NCBI GenBank assembly: GCA_016931875.1 | Contig: JAFGDX010000162.1 | Coordinates: 1 to 6,395 of the forward strand | DNA from: Prolixibacteraceae bacterium | GTDB lineage: Bacteria; Bacteroidota; Bacteroidia; Bacteroidales; Prolixibacteraceae | Length of the DNA: 6,395 nt | Direction: 5' to 3' | In this document: positions 1 to 6,395 of the stretch, in pieces | How the letters are laid out: every line of letters begins with the position of its first letter | How positions within the stretch are numbered: the first letter of the stretch is position 1 | Program-made: the position numbers and the translations under genes | The notes under the pieces: generated by a model | Seen by the model: the letters and a program-made list of their open reading frames with translations, nothing else | What the model was told of the DNA's origin: nothing | Database searches by the model: none

Positions 1-1890
1 GGATTTATTTCCAAAAACAACAAGGGAGAATTTACGACCCTTGGAAGAGGCGGCTCCGACTACACCGCGGCTATTATTGCCGCTGCCATGGAGGTAAGTT
101 TTCTTGAAATATGGACCGACGTGGATGGGTTTATGACAGCCGATCCAAGAGTGATCCGAAAGGCATACACCATTCCTAAATTAACTTATTCAGAGGCAAT
201 GGAGTTATCGCACTTTGGGGCAAAAGTAATTTATCCGCCAACCATTTTGCCGGTGTATCAGAAGGGAATTCCCATTCAAATAAAAAATACATTCAAACCT
301 GAAAATGAAGGAACCCGGATAATTCAAACCGCTGAAAACGGGAAAGAACGACCCATTAAAGGGATTTCTTCCATTTCGGGAATTACCCTTTTAACCTTGC
401 AGGGAATTGGGATGGTTGGGGTAACCGGAATTTCGATGCGCTTGTTTACCGCACTGGCAAGTGTTAAGGTGAATGTGATTCTGATTTCCCAGGCTTCTTC
501 TGAAAATTCCATTAGCGTGGCCATCGACGAGATGGCACTTGAAATAGCAGAAACCGCCATTCGCAGTGAATTTGAAAAGGAAATTATTTCAGGACAAATC
601 AGTAAAATTTATGCTGAAAGTGATCTTTCCATTGTGGCCATTGTGGGCGAAAACATGAAACACACCACCGGAATTGCCGGCAAATTGTTTTCAACCATCG
701 GAAAGAGCGGGGTTAATGTAATTGCCATTGCACAGGGCGCTTCCGAGTTGAATATCTCGTGGGTGGTGGAAAGCCGCGAACTGCGGAAAACCCTGAACGT
801 GGTTCATGAGTCGTTTTTTCTTTCTGAAAATGTGGAATTAAACGTCTTTTTGATGGGAATTGGAACGGTTGGCGGAAATTTGCTCCAGCAGCTAAAAATG
901 CAACAGGAAAAACTGCTGAACGAGAAACACCTGAAAATAAAACTTACCGGAGTAGCCAACTCCAAAAAAATGCTATTTAACCGCGATGGAATCGAAATTG
1001 CAACTTTTAAGGAAAACCTCGATTGTTCGGAAAAGCAGTCAGATATGTATGATTTTGTGGAAGAAATGAGAAAAATGAACATCTACAACTCGGTTTTTGT
1101 CGATTGTACTGCATCCGACAAGGTGGCTGAGCATTACAAAGCTATTCTCGATTCAAACATTTCTATTGTGGCAGCCAACAAAGTAGCCGCCTCCTCCTCC
1201 TTCTCCAACTATTCAGAATTAAAAAAACTGGCCAAGCAAAAAGGGGTCAAATTTTTGTTTGAAACCAATGTGGGAGCAGGATTGCCAATAATAAATACCT
1301 TAAACGACCTGGTGAACTCAGGCGATAAAATTCTGAAAATTGAGGCCGTTTTATCCGGAACTTTGAATTACATTTTTAATACAGTTTCGGCCGATGTGCC
1401 CTTGAGTCAAACCATCAAAAAGGCAAAAGAAGAAGGTTATTCGGAACCCGATCCGCGAATTGATTTGAGCGGGGTGGATGTGGCAAGGAAAATTCTGATT
1501 CTGGCGCGTGAATCGGGGTACGCGCTTGAAATGGAAGACATCAGGATAAAACGTTTTATTCCTGATTCCTTTTTTGAAGGCTCACTGGATGATTTCTGGC
1601 TGAAAATCAGGGAGCTGGATTCCGGTTTTGAAACCCAACGGAAAATACTGGAAAAAGAAAATAAAAAATGGCGGTTTGTGGCAAAATATGAAAACGGGAT
1701 GGCAGAAGTGGAATTGCAGGAAGTGAGTGCATCTCATCCGTTTTACGATTTGGAAGGAAGCAATAACCTGGTGATGTATACAACCGAACGCTATCAGGAA
1801 TTTCCGATGTTGATAAAAGGATACGGCGCCGGTGCTTCGGTTACCGCGGCCGGTGTTTTTGCCGATTTAATAAAAGTATCGAACATATAG
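1..1890 (+). CDS. thrA: Bifunctional aspartokinase/homoserine dehydrogenase (5'-truncated by window edge)
   Basis: Catalyses two steps of the aspartate pathway: phosphorylation of aspartate (N-terminal half) and NAD(P)H-dependent reduction of aspartate semialdehyde to homoserine (C-terminal half). The frame is open from base 1, so the true start lies upstream; the ATG at 88 is internal. The 629 visible residues suggest about 190 are missing compared with the roughly 820 of E. coli ThrA. Seen in order: the end of the aspartokinase domain (TTLGRGGSDYTA at 34-69, EIWTDVDG, SHFGAKVIYP); two ACT-type regulatory domains (about 382-570 and 620-800); the Rossmann motif GIGTVGG (856-876); and the dehydrogenase motifs ETNVGAGLP (from 1261), SGTLNYIFN (1354-1380) and GYSEPDPR..DLSGVDVARK, ending in the family's catalytic Lys (1489-1491). 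The C-terminus carries the usual GYGAGASVTAAGVFADL. The ACT domains suggest allosteric control, probably by threonine (inference). metL is the alternative name, but the downstream apgM-thrC favours thrA. No frameshift is visible. Confidence 0.96.
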   Translation, partial: GFISKNNKGEFTTLGRGGSDYTAAIIAAAMEVSFLEIWTDVDGFMTADPRVIRKAYTIPKLTYSEAMELSHFGAKVIYPPTILPVYQKGIPIQIKNTFKPENEGTRIIQTAENGKERPIKGISSISGITLLTLQGIGMVGVTGISMRLFTALASVKVNVILISQASSENSISVAIDEMALEIAETAIRSEFEKEIISGQISKIYAESDLSIVAIVGENMKHTTGIAGKLFSTIGKSGVNVIAIAQGASELNISWVVESRELRKTLNVVHESFFLSENVELNVFLMGIGTVGGNLLQQLKMQQEKLLNEKHLKIKLTGVANSKKMLFNRDGIEIATFKENLDCSEKQSDMYDFVEEMRKMNIYNSVFVDCTASDKVAEHYKAILDSNISIVAANKVAASSSFSNYSELKKLAKQKGVKFLFETNVGAGLPIINTLNDLVNSGDKILKIEAVLSGTLNYIFNTVSADVPLSQTIKKAKEEGYSEPDPRIDLSGVDVARKILILARESGYALEMEDIRIKRFIPDSFFEGSLDDFWLKIRELDSGFETQRKILEKENKKWRFVAKYENGMAEVELQEVSASHPFYDLEGSNNLVMYTTERYQEFPMLIKGYGAGASVTAAGVFADLIKVSNI

Positions 1891-1905
1891 TTCATCATAA
1901 AAGCG

Positions 1906-1938
1906 ATAGTCCCCTGTTTTTGATGTCGTGGGGGCTGT
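1906..1938 (+). other. GC-rich hairpin just after the thrA stop
   Basis: Bases 1906-1914 (ATAGTCCCC) can pair with 1930-1938 (GGGGGCTGT). This gives nine pairs, two of them G-U wobbles, around a 15-base loop (1915-1929). It starts 15 bases after the thrA stop and stands out in an AT-rich spacer. No T-tract follows on the + strand (the next bases are ACAACTAATATT), so it is not a standard intrinsic terminator. It could be a 3'-end stabiliser, a processing site or an attenuation element between thrA and apgM. The pairing is read by eye and no folding energy was computed. Confidence 0.35.
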
Positions 1939-1956
1939 ACAACTAATATTGAAAAA

Positions 1957-2031
1957 ATGAAACGAGCATGTAAAATAATTACGCCCTGGAGCATGATTAA
2001 AATACATGCGAGTTCCATACTATACCGCTAA
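1957..2031 (+). CDS. Possible 24-codon small ORF in the thrA-apgM spacer (doubtful)
   Basis: An ATG at 1957, preceded by the A-rich GAAAAAATG context typical of Bacteroidota starts, opens 24 codons ending in TAA at 2029-2031, just 20 bases before the apgM ATG. The peptide begins MKRACKIITPWSMIK and contains five Ile and one Thr. Threonine-operon leader peptides in enterobacteria are rich in Thr and Ile codons, so a leader role is conceivable. However, this ORF lies inside the cluster instead of ahead of thrA, has almost no Thr, and is short enough to occur by chance. I recognise no protein family. It is listed because it is the only ORF in the gap with a plausible start context. Confidence 0.15.
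   Translation: MKRACKIITPWSMIKIHASSILYR
1964..2010 (+). repeat. Imperfect direct repeat, 25-bp period, in the thrA-apgM spacer
   Basis: GAGCATG occurs at 1964-1970 and again at 1989-1995. Each copy is followed by a similar AT-rich tail: TAAAATAATTACG after the first and ATTAAAATACATGCG after the second. The second copy also forms a small inverted repeat, GCATG (1991-1995) with CATGC (2005-2009), around nine bases. The pattern could be an operator for a dimeric regulator, part of an RNA fold, or a decayed local duplication. The sequence alone does not decide between these. Confidence 0.3.
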
Positions 2032-2051
2032 AAACAAACAATTTTAATAGT

Positions 2052-3263
2052 ATGAAATACATTATAATTCTTGGCGACGGGATGTCGGACGAACCCCTGA
2101 AAAATTATGGTGGGAAAACGCCGTTGCAAATGGCTAAAAAACCGCACATCGACTGGCTGGCAAAACACGGCAGGGCAGGGCAGTTAATCACGGTCCCCGA
2201 TTCGATGCACCCGGGCAGCGAAGTAGCCAACATGGCGGTTTTGGGCTACAACGTGGAAAAAGTGTTTGAGGGCAGGGGAGTGCTGGAAGCGGCAAGTATG
2301 GGGGTTAAACTTGGCCCAGGCGATTTGGCAATGCGTTGCAATCTTATAACCATTCAACATGAAAAAATTAAAAACCACTCTGCCGGACATATTTCTTCTG
2401 AAGAAGCATCTGAAATTATTTCGTTTTTAAACCAAAACCTGGCCAGTGAGCAGGTCCGGTTTTATGCCGGAGTTTCTTACCGTCACCTGCTGGTAGTAAA
2501 AAACGGGGTGAAAGATTTGATTTGCACCCCGCCTCATGATGTACCGGGGATCCGTTTTCTGGATGTGGCTGTAAAAGCAAAAACTGAAAAAGCGGAAGCA
2601 ACCTCCCGCTTACTTAATGACTTAATATTAAAATCGCAGAAATTACTTGAGAATCATCCGGTAAATATAAAAAGACAGGAAGCCGGAAAAGAACCCGCAA
2701 ACAGCATTTGGCCCTGGTCGCCCGGATACAAACCTGCCATGCCCACCCTGAACGAAATGTTTGGGGTAAAAAAATCGGCGGTAATTTCGGCGGTCGATTT
2801 AATTCAGGGAATTGGCGTTTATGCGGGTATGGAAGTAATTCAGGTGGAAGGGGCCACTGGTTTGTTCAACACCAACTACGAAGGAAAGGCAAAAGCAGCA
2901 GTAGATGCCCTTAAAGAGAATGATTTGGTTTATCTGCACATTGAAGCCAGTGATGAAGCCGGGCATGAAGGCGATGTGGAACTGAAAACAAAAACCATTG
3001 AATATCTCGACCAACGCGTGGTAAAATATATCCTCGAAGAAACTGATAAAATGGATGAAGAGGTAGTCATCTCCATTTTACCCGATCATCCCACGCCCTG
3101 TGCTTTGCGCACACACACACGCGATGCTGTGCCGTTTATTATCTACAAAAAAGGAATGCAACCTGATAAAACAGAAGTTTACGATGAGTTTGATGTGAAA
3201 AATGGTTCGTTTGGATTGTTAAAAGGAGACGAGTTTATAAAGACCTTTCTTGGAACAGAATAG
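2052..3263 (+). CDS. apgM: ApgM-type metalloenzyme, probable homoserine kinase analogue in the threonine pathway
   Basis: A 403-residue member of the alkaline-phosphatase superfamily, close to archaeal cofactor-independent phosphoglycerate mutases (ApgM, about 400 residues). The metal and catalytic set is visible: Asp9 in ILGDGMSDEP, the probable phospho-accepting Ser56 in HPGSEVANMAVLGY, Asp301 and His305 in EASDEAGHEGD, Asp345-His346 in ILPDHPTP, and His355 in RTHTRDAVPF. Also seen are HSAGHISSEEA (109-119) and SIWPWSPGYKP (218-228). No signal peptide or membrane segment is apparent, so it should be cytoplasmic. Lying between thrA and thrC with no GHMP-type thrB in view, it fills the homoserine kinase slot (homoserine to O-phosphohomoserine). 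Comparative-genomics annotation has proposed this role for Bacteroides homologues. The family is seen in the sequence; the kinase role is inferred from context. The alternative is a true glycolytic mutase. The ATG at 2052 has an A/T-rich leader, no Shine-Dalgarno, and begins directly with the expected first beta strand. Confidence 0.9.
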   Translation: MKYIIILGDGMSDEPLKNYGGKTPLQMAKKPHIDWLAKHGRAGQLITVPDSMHPGSEVANMAVLGYNVEKVFEGRGVLEAASMGVKLGPGDLAMRCNLITIQHEKIKNHSAGHISSEEASEIISFLNQNLASEQVRFYAGVSYRHLLVVKNGVKDLICTPPHDVPGIRFLDVAVKAKTEKAEATSRLLNDLILKSQKLLENHPVNIKRQEAGKEPANSIWPWSPGYKPAMPTLNEMFGVKKSAVISAVDLIQGIGVYAGMEVIQVEGATGLFNTNYEGKAKAAVDALKENDLVYLHIEASDEAGHEGDVELKTKTIEYLDQRVVKYILEETDKMDEEVVISILPDHPTPCALRTHTRDAVPFIIYKKGMQPDKTEVYDEFDVKNGSFGLLKGDEFIKTFLGTE

Positions 3264-3287
3264 AAAATTTTGCAAGGTTTTTACAGG

Positions 3288-3309
3288 TTTTATAAAAATT
3301 TAATTTTTG
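3288..3309 (+). promoter_or_regulatory. Weak promoter-like AT-rich segment upstream of thrC
   Basis: The 110-bp gap between apgM and thrC contains a perfect 10-bp palindrome TTTTATAAAA (3288-3297), then TAATTTTTG (3301-3309). The latter resembles the Bacteroidota -7 element TAnnTTTG but with three spacer bases instead of two. No TTG is present at the usual -33 distance; the nearest upstream TTTG (3269-3272) is too far away. An internal thrC promoter is possible, but readthrough from thrA-apgM is just as compatible. Confidence 0.2.
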
Positions 3310-3373
3310 CATGGAAGTTTAATTTCGGGTTCAGTTTATTTTTAACATTTATATTTTTTCAACAGAAACAAAA

Positions 3374-4681
3374 ATGCAGTATTACAGCACCAACAAAAGT
3401 ACCCCGTTCGTTTCGCTAAAGGAAGCGGTAATAAAAGGGCTCGCTGCGGATAACGGTTTATTCATGCCCGAACGGATTGAGAAGTTTCCTCCGTCATTTT
3501 TTGAGACCATTCACCAGCTTTCGTTTCAGGAGATTGCTTTTGAAGTGGCCCTGAAATTTTTTGGAGAAGACATTGAACCCGGGAAACTCCGGGAAATAGT
3601 TTTTGATACGCTGCAATTTGATTGCCCGCTTGTAAAAGTAACTGAAAATATATTTTCACTCGAATTGTTTCACGGCCCAACTCTGGCATTTAAAGATGTG
3701 GGAGCCCGGTTTATGGCGCGGCTGCTCAATCATTTTCTGGATAAAAAGGAAAAACAGGTGAATGTGCTGGTGGCTACTTCGGGCGATACCGGAAGCGCTG
3801 TTGCCAATGGTTTTTTGGGTGTCGAGGGGATTCATGTTTATGTCCTCTATCCCAAAGGGAAAGTAAGTAAAATACAGGAATCGCAATTTACCACACTGGG
3901 GAAAAATATCACCGCACTGGAAATTGACGGTACTTTTGATGATTGCCAGCACCTGGTAAAAACCGCATTTTCAGACAAAGAGTTAAACGAAAAGCTGGTT
4001 TTAACTTCAGCCAACTCTATCAATGTTGCGCGTTTTCTTCCACAGGCATTTTACTATTTTAATGCCTATGCGCGGCTAAAAGAATACGGTGTTCTCGACT
4101 CAAAAAAACTGGTTATTTCAGTTCCCAGCGGAAATTTTGGCAATTTAACAGCCGGTTTGTTTGCCCGTGAAATGGGTTTGCCGGTACAACAGTTTATTGC
4201 CGCCAACAACGAGAATGATGTTGTTTACCAGTATCTTAAAAGCGGGGAATACAATCCGGGACCATCCGTAGAAACCATAGCAAATGCAATGGATGTGGGC
4301 GCGCCGAGTAATTTTGCCCGTATTCTGGATTTGTACAATTATTCACACAAAATAATTTCTGAAAAAATCAGGGGCTTTCGTTACTCTAATGATGAAATCA
4401 GGGAAACCGTCAAACAAGTTTATGAACAAACCGGCTATTTGTGCGACCCCCACGGAGCATGTGGTTATCGGGCCCTTGATGAAGATTTGGGGAAAAACCA
4501 GGTGGGCGTTTTTCTTGAAACCGCACACCCGGCCAAGTTTACCGAAACAATGGAAGCAGTTGTGGGAAAAGGAAATGTTCCCTTACCCGCTAAACTTGCT
4601 GCATTTTTGAAAGGAGAAAGAAATGTAAATTCGCTTGGTAAAACTTATGCAGGTTTTAAAGAATTTATTCTGAATCAATAG
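3374..4681 (+). CDS. thrC: Threonine synthase (PLP-dependent)
   Basis: Converts O-phosphohomoserine to L-threonine and phosphate, the last step of the pathway, in the cytoplasm. The protein has 435 residues, near the 428 of E. coli ThrC, with its typical N-terminal domain (MQYYSTNKS, then a DNGLFMPE motif at 26-33). Lys107 in HGPTLAFKDVGARFMA is the expected Schiff-base lysine for PLP. SGDTGSA (136-142) and SVPSGNFGNLTAG (249-261) are the phosphate/cofactor-binding loops of fold-type II enzymes. NAMDVGAPSNFAR (304-316) and CDPHGACGY (357-365) are further family motifs. The ATG at 3374 lies in an A-rich stretch (ACAGAAACAAAAATG) without Shine-Dalgarno. It follows apgM by 110 bp on the same strand and is probably part of the same transcription unit. 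It looks intact, with no missing key residue. Confidence 0.97.
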   Translation: MQYYSTNKSTPFVSLKEAVIKGLAADNGLFMPERIEKFPPSFFETIHQLSFQEIAFEVALKFFGEDIEPGKLREIVFDTLQFDCPLVKVTENIFSLELFHGPTLAFKDVGARFMARLLNHFLDKKEKQVNVLVATSGDTGSAVANGFLGVEGIHVYVLYPKGKVSKIQESQFTTLGKNITALEIDGTFDDCQHLVKTAFSDKELNEKLVLTSANSINVARFLPQAFYYFNAYARLKEYGVLDSKKLVISVPSGNFGNLTAGLFAREMGLPVQQFIAANNENDVVYQYLKSGEYNPGPSVETIANAMDVGAPSNFARILDLYNYSHKIISEKIRGFRYSNDEIRETVKQVYEQTGYLCDPHGACGYRALDEDLGKNQVGVFLETAHPAKFTETMEAVVGKGNVPLPAKLAAFLKGERNVNSLGKTYAGFKEFILNQ

Positions 4682-4776
4682 AATTTTCTAAAAATTTTGA
4701 ACACATTCTATATTATTTCGTTTTATTTGTTAACTGATCGGGTGTTTTTACGTATAGTTTAATAGTTTTTAAATGT

Positions 4777-4784
4777 TATTTTTG
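4777..4784 (+). promoter_or_regulatory. Candidate sigma-A -7 element (TAnnTTTG) for rpoD-rpe
   Basis: TATTTTTG exactly fits the Bacteroidota housekeeping -7 consensus TAnnTTTG. It lies in the 163-bp gap after thrC and would put transcription start near 4790, leaving a leader of about 55 bases before the rpoD ATG. A clear TTG -33 element at the expected distance is not present; only TATAGTTT (4753-4760) lies there. In DNA this rich in A and T the match could be chance. Confidence 0.4.
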
Positions 4785-4844
4785 TGCAAATAAATATGGA
4801 TTAATAATTTCAACCCGAAATAAGTATTACTAACCATTAAATTT

Positions 4845-5711
4845 ATGAGACAACTAAAAATTACGAAACAAGTTACCAACCGTGATACTTTATCGTTGGA
4901 TAAATATTTGCACGAAATCGGTAAAGTTGAGTTGTTGTCTGCTGAAAAGGAGGTTGAACTCGCCAAACGCATCAAAAAAGGAGACAGACAGGCCCTTGAA
5001 ACTTTAATCAAAGCCAATCTTCGGTTTGTGGTTTCGGTTTCAAAACAATATCAAAACCAGGGACTAAGTTTACCCGACTTGATCAACGAAGGAAATCTGG
5101 GATTAATTAAAGCTGCTGAAAGGTTTGATGAAACCCGGGGGTTTAAGTTTATTTCCTACGCTGTTTGGTGGATTCGCCAATCAATTTTACAGGCACTTGC
5201 TGAACAGGCACGTATTGTGCGACTTCCGCTGAACAAAATTGGCTCTATTAACAAAATTAACAAGGCATTTAATAAACTTGAACAGGAGTTTCAGCGTGAA
5301 CCCACGGTGGAAGAGATAGCCGAAATTATGGAAGCTAAACCCGAAATGATTGAAGATTCGCTGAATTTTTCGAGTGTGCATGTTTCGATGGATGCACCCA
5401 TGCGCGAAGAAGAAGCCAACAATATGTACGATGTGATGCTGAACGATGATTCGCCCAGTCCGGATAATGAATTGATCGACAGTTCGCTTCGAAAAGAAAT
5501 CGAACGTTCGCTCTCAACATTGGGCGACAGGGAAGCGGAAATACTTCGGTTTTATTTCGGATTAAACGGTTACCAGCCACACACACTGGAAGAAATTGGA
5601 GACGAGTTTGGATTAACCCGGGAACGCGTTCGGCAAATAAAGGAGAAAGCAATAAAAAAACTTAAAAATCAATACCGAAACAGGTTGCTGAAATCATACC
5701 TGGGAAAATAA
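4845..5711 (+). CDS. rpoD: RNA polymerase primary sigma factor (RpoD/SigA, compact Bacteroidota type)
   Basis: Housekeeping sigma subunit that directs RNA polymerase to promoters. At 288 residues it is far shorter than E. coli RpoD (613), because region 1.1 and the large non-conserved insert are absent, as is normal for Bacteroidota. A short basic N-terminus ([13 protein letters not shown]) precedes region 1.2 (about 16-48, [20 protein letters not shown]). Region 2 (about 53-125) carries the core-binding and -10 recognition motifs [20 protein letters not shown] and [13 protein letters not shown]. Region 3 begins with [13 protein letters not shown] (126-138). An acidic linker with DAPMREEE and [10 protein letters not shown] (183-210) corresponds to the region 3.2 finger. 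Region 4 (213-283) ends in the helix-turn-helix [20 protein letters not shown] (247-266). The start at 4845 follows AACCATTAAATTT without Shine-Dalgarno and begins as known homologues do. A group 2 sigma is the alternative, but the length and near-consensus regions favour the primary factor. Confidence 0.95.
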   Translation: MRQLKITKQVTNRDTLSLDKYLHEIGKVELLSAEKEVELAKRIKKGDRQALETLIKANLRFVVSVSKQYQNQGLSLPDLINEGNLGLIKAAERFDETRGFKFISYAVWWIRQSILQALAEQARIVRLPLNKIGSINKINKAFNKLEQEFQREPTVEEIAEIMEAKPEMIEDSLNFSSVHVSMDAPMREEEANNMYDVMLNDDSPSPDNELIDSSLRKEIERSLSTLGDREAEILRFYFGLNGYQPHTLEEIGDEFGLTRERVRQIKEKAIKKLKNQYRNRLLKSYLGK

Positions 5712-5720
5712 TCTTTGCCA

Positions 5721-6371
5721 ATGAAACGTTTGGTTGCACCTTCTATTCTTTCTGCCAATTTTAATCGTTTAGGAGAAGCCATTCAAATGATCAATCAGAG
5801 TGAAGCCGATTTTATTCATTTTGATGTGATGGATGGAGTGTTTGTTCCTAACATTTCGTTTGGCATTCCGGTAATTAAAGACGTAAAAAAAATTGCTGAA
5901 AAACCACTGGATGTCCATTTAATGATCGTAAATCCGGATAAATTTATTGTTCCTTTTGCCGAAGCCGGAGCATCGTTTTTAACCGTTCATTATGAAACCT
6001 GTGCGCATTTACACCGAACCATTCAATCGATAAAGGAGCAAGGTGTAAAAGCAAGTGTTTGTTTAAATCCTCACACGCCGGTTGCTCTTCTTGAGGATAT
6101 AATTTCTGAACTTGATATGGTTTTGCTTATGTCGGTAAACCCGGGGTTTGGCGGGCAAAAATTTATTGAAAACACCTATAAAAAAGTGGTTCAGCTAAAA
6201 GAACTCATCGAAAAAAATAACCCGGAATGTTTAATTGAGGTTGACGGAGGCGTGAATTACCAAACCGGGAAAAAACTTTTTGAAGCAGGGGCCAATGTAC
6301 TTGTGGCAGGGAGTTTTGTTTTTGCTTCTGAAAATCCGGAAGAAACCATCAGGAACCTCAAACTACTGTGA
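5721..6371 (+). CDS. rpe: Ribulose-phosphate 3-epimerase
   Basis: Interconverts D-ribulose 5-phosphate and D-xylulose 5-phosphate in the non-oxidative pentose phosphate pathway; a cytoplasmic TIM-barrel metalloenzyme. From the ATG at 5721 it has 216 residues (E. coli Rpe has 225). Family motifs in order: APSILSANF (6-14), IHFDVMDGVFVPNISFG (32-48), LDVHLMI (63-69), LMSVNPGFGGQKFI (136-149), IEVDGGVN (172-179) and VAGSFVF (195-201). The expected metal/catalytic residues are all present: His33, Asp35, His66 and Asp175, with Asp35 and Asp175 as the acid-base pair. A TTG at 5715 in the same frame would add two residues (Met-Pro), but the ATG gives the standard MKRLVAPSILSAN start. It begins 9 bp after the rpoD stop, which implies cotranscription with rpoD. 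No insertion or frameshift is seen. Confidence 0.97.
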   Translation: MKRLVAPSILSANFNRLGEAIQMINQSEADFIHFDVMDGVFVPNISFGIPVIKDVKKIAEKPLDVHLMIVNPDKFIVPFAEAGASFLTVHYETCAHLHRTIQSIKEQGVKASVCLNPHTPVALLEDIISELDMVLLMSVNPGFGGQKFIENTYKKVVQLKELIEKNNPECLIEVDGGVNYQTGKKLFEAGANVLVAGSFVFASENPEETIRNLKLL

Positions 6372-6395
6372 TTTAACTTCTTCTTTTTCGCAATA

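Noticed and set aside
88..1890. ATG at 88 as the start of the aspartokinase/homoserine dehydrogenase
   Set aside because: The same frame is open to base 1 and codes the aspartokinase motif TTLGRGGSDYTA upstream of it, so 88 is an internal Met.
1906..1938. Hairpin after thrA as an intrinsic terminator
   Set aside because: No T-tract follows the stem on either strand, so the standard terminator form is not met.
1794..2018. Minus-strand 74-codon ORF over the thrA end and spacer
   Set aside because: More than a third of it is antisense to the conserved homoserine dehydrogenase C-terminus. It has no recognisable domain and no supporting context.
5335..5652. Minus-strand 105-codon ORF inside rpoD
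   Set aside because: It is a shadow of the conserved sigma region 3-4 coding sequence, with no family resemblance.
4845..5711. Sigma factor lacking region 1.1 as a truncated gene
   Set aside because: Regions 1.2 to 4 are complete and a length near 288 is normal for the primary sigma of Bacteroidota.
5715..5720. TTG at 5715 as the rpe start
   Set aside because: It adds only two residues. The ATG at 5721 gives the conserved N-terminus and still leaves a short 9-bp gap after rpoD.
6372..6395. T-rich tail after rpe as a terminator
   Set aside because: No stem is visible in the 24 bases available; the window ends too soon to judge.

Overview
The window looks like chromosomal core DNA from a member of the Bacteroidota, most likely Bacteroidales/Marinilabiliales-like. 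This placement is inferred, not searched. It rests on four things: a compact 288-residue primary sigma factor without region 1.1; translation starts preceded by A/T-rich sequence instead of Shine-Dalgarno motifs; a candidate TAnnTTTG promoter element of the Bacteroidota type; and the gene order thrA-apgM-thrC. All five recognisable genes lie on the + strand, and nothing convincing is coded on the - strand.

Positions 1-4681 hold a threonine-biosynthesis cluster. A bifunctional aspartokinase/homoserine dehydrogenase, cut at its 5' end by the window edge, ends at 1890. A 161-bp gap follows, holding a GC-rich hairpin, an imperfect direct repeat and a possible 24-codon ORF. Next is an ApgM-type metalloenzyme (2052-3263), sitting where a homoserine kinase would be expected, and then threonine synthase (3374-4681). 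Together the three proteins could take aspartate to threonine. Aspartate semialdehyde dehydrogenase (Asd) is the one step not seen here, and no GHMP-type thrB is visible. The most economical reading is that the ApgM-like protein supplies O-phosphohomoserine to ThrC.

Positions 4682-6395 start a second unit. A 163-bp AT-rich gap with a plausible sigma-A -7 element leads into rpoD (4845-5711). Only 9 bp later comes rpe, ribulose-phosphate 3-epimerase (ATG at 5721, end 6371), so the two are probably cotranscribed. The last 24 bases hold no identifiable feature.

This is mostly an ordinary housekeeping region. I see no mobile element, CRISPR array, tRNA, rRNA or defence system. The parts most worth a second look are the probable non-orthologous homoserine kinase and the structured thrA-apgM spacer.
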